Shown in pieces: positions 25,505-41,327 of a DNA stretch of 64,000 bases. The stretch is from Hermodice carunculata (lineage: Eukaryota; Annelida; Polychaeta; Eunicida; Amphinomidae). The DNA is taken from contig OZ026614.1 of NCBI GenBank assembly GCA_964020975.1, positions 4,112,504 through 4,176,503 of the forward strand. Reading direction: 5' to 3'. A program made the position numbers and the translations under genes. The notes beneath the pieces were generated by a model. That model did not search any database. It was not told where the DNA came from and saw only the letters and a program-made list of their open reading frames with translations. Within the stretch, counting starts at the first letter, position 1. Every line of letters begins with the position of its first letter.

Positions 25505-25527
25505 GGGGGGGGGGGGGGGGGGGGGGG
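25505..25527. repeat. 23-base G run
   Basis: Uninterrupted G followed by AGAGAGAGAAAA. The longest homopolymer of G in the window. Confidence 0.95.
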
Positions 25528-26029
25528 AGAGAGAAAATTTGGATTTTTTTTCAAATCAATAATTTATTCAAATTGGAAAATTAAAAGTCGAGGTACCCGG
25601 TCCCTTATGCACAACAGACGGAACACTTACATTATTTGATTTTCCACGAAAAAATGCGAGACAACAGCGTTGAAACAGACATGTTCCAAAGGTATCTGGT
25701 TTCGTGTGGTATCTAATTAATTTATGGTGTGTGAGAAATGCACACTTAAAAACCGCTTTGAGCTATGCAATCATCAGAGGGAATCCTGCATAATTAAATA
25801 CGCAGCAAAACACGTAAAATAAATTCATTCAAGGTTAATTAGACAATTATCTTTTGTGCTTCCAGGTTCCTGGTAGAGCATTTTCAGAAGTTCCACACAG
25901 AGCAGATGCTGCCCGGTACAGCAATGAAAACTGCCGAAATGACACTTTGTTGAAACATTGTGTGGTTCTTGGTATAGGTGAGCCTGGTATGTGGGCACTG
26001 ACCGGTTGTTTAATGAAAAATACGATAAA

Positions 26030-26225
26030 TTTATGTCGACCTGTATGGGATTCGAACCCACTACCTTCGGCACACTCGCCTAGCCAAATGTAAAGTCCAA
26101 CACGCTGACCTCTAGGCCATCGGAACAACCCCCAAAAAGGTTGACCAAGGACCCAGGGTGATGTTATATCAGGTGTGGCTTGTACATTGACACGGTAGGG
26201 CACTTCCACAGATCTAAAGCAACTA
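26030..26225 (-). mobile_element. tRNA-derived SINE, copy 1 (best preserved)
   Basis: On the minus strand an A box TGGCCTAGAGG (26119-26109) is followed about 50 nt later by a perfect B box GGTTCGAATCC (26058-26048), the internal RNA polymerase III promoter. The arms around them do not pair as an acceptor stem, so this is not a working tRNA gene. Upstream of the A box there are about 100 bp (TGTACAAGCCACACC, AACATCACCCTGGGT) that are shared with the copy at 52.3 kb, so the repeat unit is longer than its tRNA part. The 3' side is not shared with the other copies and its true end is uncertain. Confidence 0.82.
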
Positions 26226-26309
26226 TACAGAAGCCGTTGATGTTGCTGTTTTCCCACCCAAGCCTATGTATGTTTAATTGCGTAGCATTTCTAAAAATTC
26301 TTGGTCTCC

Positions 26310-26389
<80 letters not shown>

Positions 26390-26413
26390 AACAAACAAAC
26401 AAACAACAACAAC
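26310..26413. repeat. (TAA)n then (ACAA)n
   Basis: About 26 TAA units, then ACAA and CAA units. Lies about 85 bp from the SINE at 26.0-26.2 kb. Confidence 0.97.
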
Positions 26414-26876
26414 AGAAAGATAGGTCAAATACGACCCTCTTGAACAGAAGCATAGTGGTAAATACTTTTGCACAGCAAAATTACTTGAACCACTGCATTA
26501 GTCGCTTTTAATGGCGTCGTGATGTTGCCGACATGATTACCAATACACCACTGCAACGACAATACGATGGAAAACCCTTTATGAGGCTAATTATCTCGGA
26601 TATCTTTCAATTACCTTCAATACAACGAAACACTTTATGGTTCGTAACAGCTCATTGAATATAGGATAACAAATTTATATTAGTAGAAACATATGCACAT
26701 ACCTGTATATGTTGAGTAATATGGTATTCTTACATTGAATTCATACAAATGTCCACATCATTTCATATTGTGCAATACCTTCAGTTTCTTTGACTGTCCT
26801 TTACCTTCTGAATTTTTTATTCTATTCTCACGACACAATTGTCGCCCATAGTAACCTTCTGGAAAGTCGTTTTTAA
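26414..26876. other. No gene seen; 5' flank of LINE A copy 1
   Basis: Unique sequence. No clear target-site duplication of the LINE was found against the sequence after its poly(A). Confidence 0.5.
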
Positions 26877-28577
26877 TCACATAGACTGTCCAAAGTATTG
26901 GAGCGTCTCGTGTTTAATAAATTTTATGAATACTTAATTAGTCAAGGTCTATTAACGTCCAAAAACTCAGGATTCAAACAAAATGACTCGACTATAAATC
27001 AGCTAATAAGCATACTGCACAATATTTATAACGGTTTAGAAAACCACAACGAAGCTCGAATAGTTTTTCTAGATGTCTCCAAGGCCTTTGACCGTGTTTG
27101 GCACGAGGGACTATTGTTCAAACTACGCCAATTGGGTTTTGAAGCATCATTGGTACGTTGGGTACGTAGTTATCTCTCAAATCGTCGGCAACGAGTGGTC
27201 ATCCAGGGCCACTGCTCACAATGGCTTCCCGTGGAAGCCGGAGTTCCCCAAGGATCTATCCTTGGACCCCTTTTTTTTCTTGTATTTGTAAATGACATTG
27301 TAGATAACATATCATGTGATATAAGATTGTTTGCCGACGATACTAGCATCATCGAAATTGTAAAAAATCCCACCATCTCAGCGAACCGCATGAACGGTGA
27401 TTTGAGAAAAGTTGACCAGTGGGGTCATCTTTGGCACGTCTTATTTAATGCATTGAAATCTCTTTCTCTAATATTTTCGACAAAACGCGACAAATATGAG
27501 CATCCTCCATTACTTCTGGGTGATCAAGTCATACCGGAAACAACCAGCCACACTCACCTGGGGATAACTCTATCTTCAAATTTAACGTGGAATGCACATA
27601 TTGAGAGAATTATAGATAAAGCCAGTAAACGTCTTGCTGTCTTGAAGAGACTGAAATTCAAACTATCTAGAAATACCTTATGCAAACTATATCTCACTAT
27701 GGTGCGTCCGATACTTGAATATGGGTGTGTGCTTTTTGATAATTGCAGCAAAGGACTCTCGGACCTTCTTGAGTCCGTGCAATATGAAGCGGCCAGAATC
27801 TGCACGGGCGCTCGCCGCCACACCTCGCTTGACCGTCTACTCTCTGAATTAGGGTGGCAAACTCTAGCAGACCGGCGTAAATATTTCAAACTAGTTGCTT
27901 TCTTCAAAATGTACCACGGATTGTGTCCCGAATATTTATCAAGTATAGTACCCTTAAAACCAGCCGATATCAGTGGTCGTAGTCTTAGAACACCGCAGTA
28001 TTTGAGACAGGTCAAATTTCGTACAAAACGGTTTGATGATTTATTCTTACCTTCAGTAATTAAATCGTGGAACGACCTACCGGACGACATACGTAGCTCC
28101 ATTTCTCTATCAAAATTCAAATTAACCCTTAAACAAACTTTGTTGGCCATTGATAATGTCCCCCCATACTACGCTCATGGTGACCGTTTTGCCAATATTT
28201 GCCAAACCCAGTTACGTCTACGTCACTCAGGTCTACACGCACATCTCTTCAAAACAAACGTTATAGCCTCTTCATCGTGTGATTGTGGTCATCCCGTCGA
28301 AGATATTATTCATTTCTTTCTCTTTTGTCCACTACATGCTGCCCCCCGTTTAAACCTGTTGAAGGAAATTAGAGATATTGTCGCACCAGGGGTTCACTCA
28401 AGCTTAATGGTCCATGTAGCTAGTGAACGCTTGGTGGAAATTCTGTTATATGGCAACACAGACTTTACACTTGAAGTTAACCAACAAATTTTTTCAAGTG
28501 TACAAAAATTCATAATCAATACTCGGAGGTTTCACTTTGAAGGTCTGGTGTGTCATATGTTGCTGAAACTAATTTGA
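26877..28577 (+). CDS. Reverse transcriptase of LINE family A, partial (no endonuclease)
   Basis: An uninterrupted frame of about 566 codons follows a TAA at 26874. Counting from the codon at 26898, RT motif A is FLDVSKAFDRVWH (catalytic D59), motif B is AGVPQGSILGP (114-124), and motif C is FADD (145-148, catalytic aspartates 147 and 148). The thumb carries HTHLGITLSSNLTW and YEAARICTGARRHTSL, and a C-terminal zinc-like motif C461-x-C463-x8-H472-x4-C477 follows a TQLRLRHSGLHAHL block. All catalytic residues are present. The protein is not functional as a retrotransposon product because the N-terminal RT fingers and APE-type endonuclease are missing. There is no ATG near the start, as expected of a truncated copy. 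Intactness over this length, against heavily broken relatives in the same window, argues for recent insertion. Confidence 0.9.
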   Translation, partial: SHRLSKVLERLVFNKFYEYLISQGLLTSKNSGFKQNDSTINQLISILHNIYNGLENHNEARIVFLDVSKAFDRVWHEGLLFKLRQLGFEASLVRWVRSYLSNRRQRVVIQGHCSQWLPVEAGVPQGSILGPLFFLVFVNDIVDNISCDIRLFADDTSIIEIVKNPTISANRMNGDLRKVDQWGHLWHVLFNALKSLSLIFSTKRDKYEHPPLLLGDQVIPETTSHTHLGITLSSNLTWNAHIERIIDKASKRLAVLKRLKFKLSRNTLCKLYLTMVRPILEYGCVLFDNCSKGLSDLLESVQYEAARICTGARRHTSLDRLLSELGWQTLADRRKYFKLVAFFKMYHGLCPEYLSSIVPLKPADISGRSLRTPQYLRQVKFRTKRFDDLFLPSVIKSWNDLPDDIRSSISLSKFKLTLKQTLLAIDNVPPYYAHGDRFANICQTQLRLRHSGLHAHLFKTNVIASSSCDCGHPVEDIIHFFLFCPLHAAPRLNLLKEIRDIVAPGVHSSLMVHVASERLVEILLYGNTDFTLEVNQQIFSSVQKFIINTRRFHFEGLVCHMLLKLI

Positions 28578-28829
28578 ATCGTTAATAGATGGGTTATTTG
28601 TACATTTTATGTGAGGTATAAACTTGACGATGTACGCTTTATTGTGATATGTAGGACTGTAATGCTTTCCGTTTAACATATATCTTTCATTGTACTTGTC
28701 CTGTGCGTCTTGTACATAGACCATGTGTTGCGTTGTGTGTCTGGAGAGCCTCCAGATTAGTAATTTTGTACTACCTAGGCAATCCAGGTAAAATAAATAT
28801 GTTTATAAAAAAAAAAAAAAAAAAAAAAA
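26877..28829 (+). mobile_element. LINE family A, copy 1: 5'-truncated non-LTR retrotransposon with open RT frame and poly(A) tail
   Basis: The insertion begins inside the reverse transcriptase (just before a LSKVLERLV block) and therefore lacks the endonuclease and any first ORF. It continues without a break through the RT, the C-terminal Cys-His motif, a 3' UTR of about 230 bp, an AATAAA at 28792-28797 and a poly(A) tail at 28807-28829. The 3' UTR holds a perfect 6-bp stem, CTGGAG/CTCCAG, at 28741-28755. Truncated 5' end plus intact A tail is the usual outcome of target-primed reverse transcription. Two older copies of the same family lie at 36.2 and 43.8 kb. The RT resembles the CR1/Jockey assemblage; the clade is not settled by eye. 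Confidence 0.92.
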
Positions 28830-32153
<3,324 letters not shown>

Positions 32154-33039
32154 TAACTGTGTGCCAGCATGAAACTTACCGAAGAAAAGTTGTTAAATTG
32201 AGCCAAAGTTTATCCCATGTTCAACCATTGTGCCCTCACAAAATGGATCATAACTTAAAACTACCCTGGTGTGTTAGCTCATGACACATTTTAAACCAGG
32301 GAGGCTATAAAAAGATATGTATACAGCTTCCTTAATTCCAAATACAGCAAACAACTGAATTTAGCTGACAACATATATCCGACTCCATATTAGTGGCTGT
32401 CAACATTCAGTCAATTTAGAAGCATTACTTATATAAAGAAAACCAATGCTGGACCAAGGTAGGCTTACAGAATGACTTCCGTGTTAATATATGTGTGATG
32501 TATTCTCGCATTCTCGGACAGAGAATTATGAACACTCATGCCCACAACATAATTCGTAAACACCGTTGTATCCTGTATGTAAGGGAGATGGTTGGAATAA
32601 TCGAAGGATTTGAAAAAGGATATCAGTGAATAGAGATGATGTGGATTGGTTTAATGTCTTGACACACATGCTTTTATTCCCATGGTGCATGTTTATGACA
32701 CCTATCAACCCATGCCACTTGAGGTCAGGTGGCAAAGTCAGCAACACCCTTTACAATACAGTGAACCTGAAGTTGAACCTGGAAGTTTCACCCTACATTT
32801 AAAGATTCTTGCATTTTTCATCTACTAGTCCACCTGAAGTATATATTGTCATCTGCAATTGCAGTCTGGTTTGATAAAATGAAAGATTGATGCTTATTTG
32901 ACATCAGATAGAGAGGTTACACTTATACCTGCTGATTCCCCATGTTAGGTACTAATTACTAATTACTGTACCCGCCGATACTTTCGGACCTGTGTCCACA
33001 ATCAGGGCAACTTTCTCAGCTAAGCTCTATCTTTCATGC

Positions 33040-33055
33040 GGGGGGGGGGGGGGGG
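33040..33055. repeat. 16-base G run
   Basis: Uninterrupted. Confidence 0.93.
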
Positions 33056-33397
33056 TTGGCACGTCCGCCCAGTGCTGTTACTTACTTCATAGCCAGGGGC
33101 CGACTTCAGTGTCAGATATAATATTCCTATTCTGGGCCCACCGCCGCCCACAACTGGTAGCTTTAAGATATTGTATTTACATTTCGAGGTAATGATCACC
33201 CTGGAAAACCCCCATTAAATCCTATTGTACACTGCATTCATTCGACAAATTAACATTTCCTTAAGACTTATCACACATATTTTGCATACTACCTCTTGTA
33301 TATATCTTATCGGTAATAACCCACGAACTTTGCACCCATTTTACAAATTGTGGATTCCGCGCCCAATGGTTTGTATATAAGGGTAGTAATGGGACTC

Positions 33398-33414
33398 GGG
33401 GGGGGGGGGGGGGG
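33398..33414. repeat. 17-base G run
   Basis: Uninterrupted, 340 bp from the previous G run. Confidence 0.93.
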
Positions 33415-35954
33415 TCGTATATATAAAACCAGGAGTATATACTTTGCAAATATTCCAGAGCATCAATAATGATATGATATATGCTGCGGCCTTGATTCAC
33501 TTTGATATCCAAATCAAATATGGTTTTGTGCAACTGTCCAGCAATGCATTGCTCGGTGTTCAAAATGACGCTCACCAGCGTGTGTATGATTTGCCACCTC
33601 AAGGTATCGTGTTGCGTTTGGATTTGGAACTAACGATGATAACTACTTCAGACACAACCGAGCAGGCAAATTAAAGTTAAGATTGTAATTCATGTTTAAA
33701 AAGTACTTTAACGACTGTTTGCCCTGGTCATTCGAAGAACGGACACCTGGAACCTAGTGAAAAATTACGATAGAGATCACCAAACAACTGTGGCTACGAA
33801 ACTACCATAAGCCAAACAATGGTGAGAAAATGGAGCCCAGTTACAACTGCTCGAGCAAAAGCCATCAAAGCCACAAGAGTTGTGAGGGAAGGGGGAACTT
33901 ACCCTGGTTAGTTTATGTTCGCTCCAACCATTATGAGCCAACCAGAAATTGATATAGTTCCACTGGGTACCAAAATAACGAACCTCAACTCTATCATGCC
34001 ATCTTAATCATGGCTCATGAACACTGCTTACCAGAAAAAAAATCAGAACTATGACATCAAGCTTGAACAATATTTTATGGATATTTTCCCCTAATATGCA
34101 AAATTCATCATCCGCACTTTAAGACCAGCTCTTAACAGTTACAGGACAATCGGGAGCTTCATTAAATATTTTGTCATTTCATGAGAAATCAGAAACATCG
34201 ACAGCGGCTGATGTAAGTATATCTCCCTCGGCATATATGTAGTCCCAATATGCTGAGATGAATATATACATGGGGGAGGTGGTGCTAATGAAACTAGCAT
34301 ACTGTAAAATGGACAGCAAACAATCGGTGGACAGGCAAAAGCCTACCATATAGCCTTACATATGTCATTTTTTTAAAGCAAAGGGCGCTATACAGGCATG
34401 TACTTTACGTGAATCAATAAACTTCCACGGTCCCATGCAGTACTTGCGAGTGGGTTAACGCTAGCACACGTAACGTTTCTTTCATGTAATATGATAGAGC
34501 GGTGTATTTGTACTATATATGCCGTGTCGTGCCAGCGTCCCTCGTGTGTGTTCTATGTTTACTGTTGCAGTCTTTTTGTCTTTGATCTTGAAAAAGATGT
34601 ATCACTCTGATAGAAAACACGGCTGGCTCAACCTAATATTTTGCTGATACTCTGCAGCATCTGTTGCGTGCAAGACCACAGCAAATACAGGCACACGCCT
34701 CCTGCACACAAACCAACTCGCCCTCAGTTATGAACATTATATCTCTGTCATTCTGTAGCTAATTTTATATTGAAAAGTCACTTGTAAACGTTTCATTTAA
34801 GAAACATTTACACATAAAACAGGACCGCAGAAGATGAAAGGCCAAGGCAATTATAGAAGGCAACAAAAGACAACGCTAGGCCCATATGAGTCATGGTGCG
34901 GTGAACCAAAGAATATTGTTTCAACATCAGACCTGGCAACTGCTACCGGTACCAACCATGCAGGTTAAGAGATGTATATAGAGACATTTTCCAAATTTGT
35001 ATATCAATATACATGTACACATTAAGCTTCTCCTGCATATTGGGACCGGTGCGATAACTGTTTTGCAGGAGATGATTTTGTGTGGAAATTATCTCACACA
35101 CCATTTACATACAAAGTTAGCGTCACCATAGTCCATGTGTTTTATGATGCGCCTGCTATAATATGCTTTGAATCTGCGTTCCACGTATATTAAAATAACC
35201 CAAACGTTACTTTAGTGCAATTTAACGCACACCCTGCCTATCGTATTCCCTGGACAGCCAACAATTACATTTTTCAAACACGAATGAGGTTAGGCCCCTA
35301 CTTATCTTTCGTGTGATTTTTTCATTGCACAATACTATTCCACCTACAGAATTTTATTTCACATGTGTAAAAATGTGTATAACTGAAACATAGCCTATAG
35401 TTTAGTGTATTTAATGAATACTTTACATTGGTCGACAGCACAAATAATCTCCATTAGGCTTTTGAAGGTCTTCAGGACGCTTTCATAAATCACGGCCGGA
35501 TGGTGAATCGGAGAAACGACTCCCACGTGAACTTGTTGGAAAATGACAATGAGCAGTATGTGAGGAGACGACAAGCGGTGAACGCTACATCACGGGTGAA
35601 AACCGTTCAAAACGTACTGTGCACTAGTTACGCTTAATAATATGCACTCTCGTGGGTTTATTCCAGGTTGTCGGTGCAGTTATAATAAAGTGTGTTGGGA
35701 TATTGGGACGTTTTGTTGGCGTATATTGCCTGATTAATATCTTAGGTGAGAGAGGAGTTTGCATTCAGTCTTCCAATACATGGAAAAGGGCAAGCCGGAG
35801 ACTAGACCAATTTCATAGTTAATTACATCGTTAATATCATGGTAAAAACTAACCATAACACCGCAGGCTTCGCTTCTGCCTGGTATATAAATCATGCATA
35901 AAGTGCATATCGGCATATCCTGATGCTTTATTGATTTTGTTCCGATGAGCGGTT

Positions 35955-36065
<111 letters not shown>

Positions 36066-36179
36066 TACTATTATTTGCGAGGGAAAGGGTTTAATGATAT
36101 GAGTGATTATACTTAACGGATTATAAATACTGGCCCAGTGAAAAATCATGAGTGAAAAAACATGCACGCTTTAGGATGA

Positions 36180-37051
36180 AGGCACAGTCAAATCCATCAA
36201 GTGTAAAGACTTTGTTAAGAGCATGGACATTTGAGTAAATGTTTTCTTGGTTCCAAAAGTCATACTTCCATCCCTCCTCTTCTCGAAAATGGTCGTCTGT
36301 TCACTACTCATGCAGACCAGTGTGATAAATTTAACAGATACTTTGCTAGTCAGTGTAAAATCCCAATAAAAACTGACCATTTGCCGTTACGGGAGTTGTC
36401 TTTGCGAACTGAGGCACGTCCATCCCTGCTCCACTTCAATGAGAACGAAGTTTTAAGAGTACTGCCTTCTCCAAAGATTAGCTCAGGGTCGGGGATTGAT
36501 TACATTGTGGATATTATTAAAAAAAACACACACACACAGCGCCAGGTATAGCTCCTTCTTTAACAAAAAATTACTTAATCTTTGTCTCTACATCCAGCTT
36601 CCCTGATCTTTGGAAAAATCTAATGTTTATCAAGCTTTTAAAAAGAATGACAAGCAAATCAATGAAAATTACTGTCCCAACTCACCTTTTTGTAATGTTT
36701 CGAAAGTATTTGAACATTTCATATATAATGTTCTTTATGGGTACTTTATGCATCATGAAATATTGACCTCGAAAAACTCTGGCTTTTAAGCAAATTATTC
36801 TCCAATTAAGCAACTTTTTAGAATACTTCATGGCATTTATAATGGCCTTTAACCGTAGACATGAAGCACGCATGGTATTTCTTGATATCTTTAAAGCTTT
36901 TGATCGTCTCTGGCACGAGAGACTCTTTTTTTAACTAAAACAATATGTTACTGTAGATCTTCTTTTAGGCTCGTTAAAAAGTTATTTGTCAAATTGTTTT
37001 CAGCGAGCTTCTATTGGTGGCCAATCTTCTGACTGGCTGCCGATAGAAGTA
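36180..37051 (+). mobile_element. LINE family A, copy 3: decayed fragment covering the pre-RT and RT motif A region
   Basis: The open piece at 36231-36551 (SFLGSK-like start, IPPLLENGRLFTTHADQCDKF reduced here to its pattern of P-LL-NG followed by a KFNRYF block) corresponds to the region between endonuclease and RT. After a short CA tract, pieces in several frames read NVSKVFEHF, TSKNSGF, RILHGIYNGL, MVFLDIFKAFDRLWHERLFF and SYLSNCFQRASIGG. These align with copy 1 from its first residue to just before GVPQG. The fragment stops at 37051 directly before an ATC/CAG array. Several stops and frameshifts are present; it is a fossil. It is the only family A copy here that preserves sequence upstream of the RT. 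Confidence 0.85.
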
Positions 37052-37059
37052 ATTTGTTG

Positions 37060-37063
37060 AATT

Positions 37064-37109
<46 letters not shown>
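37060..37109. repeat. (ATC)n(CAG)n array
   Basis: Three ATC units then twelve to thirteen CAG units. It abuts the broken end of LINE A copy 3. Confidence 0.95.
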
Positions 37110-38219
37110 CTGCTACTAGTCCTATATTGATTGAATTTTATTTCTTTTAAACTTTTGATTTGTATAGGTTTCATATGTAACGAAAGTGGAGATAATTATT
37201 AAGATTGCTCATTTTCTTGATCTTTGACAGCCCATATTTCCTGAACAAATCTTCCTGATCTTGATATGTCTAACCTCTCTACACGTTGGACAACTGCAAG
37301 CATCATCCCAATCCTCAAAGCACACAACGGAGCGGTAGTTGTTGTTGTTTTTTTTTTTTTTTTAGCAATTCAAGCACGAACGCAAGCAACGTACGAGTGG
37401 CAGATCATGTGCCTACTAATCTAGGTACATGCTGCGGCCATTTGCGATAAGTCGTAATCGTTTCTTTGTTGTAAATGGCTTAACCCCAGTGAAATGTCAA
37501 TTCGCTCACATGAAGGCGGGAGGACTGGAAATATACGAGGATAGAGAAACAACTTTAACACTGACAGTTTGTGTTCTTAGCCACACTACCAACTAAACAC
37601 TTCAACCTGACATCACTTTACATATTTACTTATTTCTATTTGACGCATTTAAGCCACACTGTTGGTTTTGACAGTGAACAGTTGTGAAACACCAACACTT
37701 GACCATCAATTTAAATTTTAACCACAAATTTATCTGCACAACAAGGGACATCCTTATTGGCCAATGATTTGTTTTTCCACAAATAATAATACATGTTTTA
37801 GATAGGATTTACCGAAGAAAGTGACCGAACAGTGCCTACTTAATTGATCTTAAATACATACGTAAACTAAGGGGAGTGCAGGCGCCATCACAAGTAAATT
37901 CAATCTAAAGATGCTTCTGAACCGACTTGCGATTTGTTTATTTGCAGAGTAGAACGTTCTGCGCAAACAAGATATTTGTGAACTTTAATGGCTGAAGCAG
38001 CAGCTGACTTCCGGGATCTCCCTTGTACATCAAGCCCTAATGCAAAATTTAAATTTGTTCAGACTTACCGTCCCTGCGTTACGATTTAGTGAATTATTTT
38101 GTGACCGTTTAAGGCCTGAGAGAGTTAAGGTGCGAAAATTTATCCCTGTATAAGCGGAAGCCCCTCAGAATCGATATTAACCATGTCACATAGCCTCTGG
38201 TACCATGTAATTGTACTCA
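37110..38219. other. No gene seen; possible trace of a LINE near 37290
   Basis: A short frame reading RWTTASIIPILKAHN near 37290 recalls the pre-RT segment of LINEs. A T run lies at about 37349-37364. Nothing else. Confidence 0.4.
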
Positions 38220-40389
38220 TGGCTACTTTGTTACTTGCAAAGTATAACAGCCATGGTGACGGAGCTGGTAGATACGAATCTATTAATACGTTATAATGCA
38301 TAATGACATTATTCTGTTACAAGAACATTGGCTGCCGGATAAACAGAACTAATTAAATACAACCGATGTGACAAGAATGGTGGTAACGGGGATATCCGGT
38401 ATGAATGAAAATGGGCTTATCATGAACAGACACCAAGGAGGCTGGCCAGTTCTGTGGGGGAAAAACTAATTTCAGAATAAAGCTAGTAGAGTTTAACTCC
38501 AAGAGAGTCTGTGGTATTTTGTCTGAGGCACAAGATTTTGAAGTACTTGTTATCATCGTCTATATGGCATGCAATACTTCACGCGAAGACGAAAATTCCA
38601 AAGAGTATGCCCATATATTAGTTGAAATATATTTTGTATGTTAGGAACAGAACATAGATCATATAGTTATAGGTGGTGACCTTAATACTGACCTCTCAAG
38701 AGTTGGGTCACAACATACAAAAATAAACCCTTTTGTCTTTTGTACAAAAATAATGTTTCATGTGTGTCTTGAACATGATAAGAATAAGGTTGATTATGCG
38801 TATAAGAGCAAAATTAATCAAGTAAAATCAACCCTGTATCATATTGTCGTGTCTGAGAATACAGCTCAGCTGGTTTCTGCATACTATACAGTGCATAAAG
38901 GTGACAATCTGTCTGATCACTATCCTGTTATTCTTGAACTGGAAATATATAAAGTAAGATCCCGTACCTTAAGACCATTATGGCAAGATGCTACCCCAAA
39001 TGACAAAAATAATTACTGTGATGAACTTGAACAAAATTTGAGGGGCATGGAGTATCCCTTGGCTTCTATACACTGTACTAATACACCGTGTAAGGATCAT
39101 GTACCCGATATACAAACCTTTCATGACGGAAATACATCGCCATGTATCAATGCGAGCAGACGTGCGATCCCATATACCTCTGACCAGTTGAAGCAAGTCA
39201 TTTCAAGGTGGACCCAGTGTGTTGAAGGGTATCGTAAAAATGCATTTTTTTTCCTGTTTATATGGAAGTGTCACAACTCCCCTAGGACGGAACATCTTGC
39301 CAATATGAGAAACAATACACGCTCCAAGTACCATTATACTGTCAATATTTGTCAAAAGAAATAAAGCGATGTGTACTGCTAATAAGTTGGCAGTGTCTAT
39401 TGTGACTAATAAAGATATGGATTTATGGTCTGACGTGAAGATGATAAAAAACGATGGAGGTAGTTGACCAAGTATGATCGATGGAATGTCAGAGCCTGAG
39501 GAGAAAAACGATACATTTTTGCTGACAAATATGCAAAATTGCATAACTCTGTTCCGTACGATGTACATGAATGGATAGGTTGAAAAATGATCTGGATGAA
39601 TCTGTTTTAATTCATGATTCAGATGTTAATGTGATTTCCGTAGATAAGATAAAGAATGGTATCAGAAAACTGACAAAAAATGTAAGCATGATGGGGGTGA
39701 TGGTTATCATGCTGACCACATTATATATGGCAACATCACTTCACACGTATGTCTATCCCTTCTTCTCTCGGCCATGATTGTGCATGCTACTGCCCCTGTC
39801 TGGTTTACTAAACCCATGATGCATTCAATTCCCAAAGATAAAAGAAAGTTGGCAAGTGACTCAGACAACTATAGAGGTATCGCTCCCAGCAGCGTATTTG
39901 GAAAATTATTTGACTGTATCGTTAAGTCTGATAATATGGAATTATTATTTACATCAGACCGATATTTTGGATTCCAGTATGACACGTCAACAATTCATTG
40001 TACCTTCGTTTTGTCTGAATGTGTCAATTATTACAGAACTAATGAGACCGATGTTAATGTTTCATTCCTCGATGCCACTAAAGCATTTGATAAGGTGGAA
40101 TACATTATGTTGTTCAGGTTAGGGGAAATAAAGGCATGTCGCCCTTAATCTTGTGTCTACTTCTAAAAATGTACGCAGGGCAAACTATCAATGTCGTATG
40201 GGAGAATAATGTGAGTGAACCGTTAACAGTAAGGGATGGTGTGAAATAAGGCGGAGTACTCTATCCGATTCTGTTCGGAACATGTGTTGATGAACTGATA
40301 ACCAGACTAAAAAAGATCAAGGTTTGGTTGTCACATCAGGAATACGTTTGTGAGTGCATTGGCTTTTGCCGGTGATTTGATATTGTTAT

Positions 40390-40407
40390 CCCCCCCCCCC
40401 CCCCCCC
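40390..40407. repeat. 18-base C run inside LINE B copy 1
   Basis: Uninterrupted, lying just after the degraded RT catalytic motif C. Confidence 0.94.
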
Positions 40408-41327
40408 GTTAACTGGTTTGAACAAATTATTGGAACTTTGTATTGAGTTTGGGAAAGAATGTAATGTAAAGTTCAATCCTTCAAAGAGTAAATAGCTATC
40501 CTTTACGGATAATGATACGTATCAGTCAATAAGAATGGACGACATGGACGACAATTTGATAAAAAAAGTAAACAGATATGTCGATCTCAGTAATTTTGTG
40601 TCAATAGATTGGTGACATATTATAATTAACGATGTAAAGCTATATTCGGCAGTCAATATTATAATGGCTGAATACGGGCATGCCTTTCCGGCCGTACGTT
40701 ATAAAGTATTTCAATCCGATGCCATTTCCTTTTGTTGATCCCAGTTATGAGACTTTCAAGTTCAGAAGTGGAGAAAATATCTGTTGCTTGGCATAAATCA
40801 GTACGTCATATATGGAAATTGCCATACCGAATCCACAATAAACTGCTTCTGGAGACATATAAAGCAAAACCTTTGGGCTGCAGTTACAATGACACTTTTA
40901 CAATTCATTCATAAATTATATAAAGATGATAATTCCCTGGTGTAGATATGTTGTAAAATAATTGATTATGGTTCACGATCGACAGCCGGCAGGTCGTTTC
41001 ATTATCCATTTTATAAGTATAATATTAAGGGATATCAAAATCTTTGTGATAACATGTTGAATGTCAATAATGTATTGAAAGCAAAATTTGAGAGTGCTTC
41101 ATCGGAACGGAAGACAGACTGTGCGGTCAACCGTGAACTTTGCCAGATCCGTGATGGCAGCATGGACAATAAGTTGAATCGCACAGAGTTAGTGCAAATG
41201 ATAGAGTATTTGTGCACCTGCTGAAGGGACATTCTTTTTCATCCTCGACTTGTTGCTAACCATTGATTGACTTATAGCATTTTTTTTCTATCGATTGAAT
41301 GTACTTCAAGTACGAAATACAGGAATA

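Larger units (their letters stand above)
22324..26029. other. No gene seen between the arrays
   Basis: Holds a CCT/CGT cluster, a TA/TG array and a G run. A 10-bp inverted repeat ACTCCGTGAA/TTCACGGAGT spans 23143-23214. A 103-codon minus frame at 24409-24720 starts at TTG and is unrecognised. Confidence 0.5.
32154..35954. other. No gene seen
   Basis: About 3.8 kb with only two G runs as landmarks. A 113-codon minus frame (33261-33602) and a 76-codon plus frame (33444-33674) overlap and are unrecognised. Confidence 0.5.

Noticed and set aside
26048-26119. A tRNA gene (A and B boxes present)
   Set aside because: Acceptor and anticodon arms do not pair, and the same boxes recur within a longer interspersed repeat; it is a SINE.
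37200-37330. Pre-RT LINE fragment (TTASIIPILK)
   Set aside because: Suggestive but isolated; noted in the gap entry and not called.
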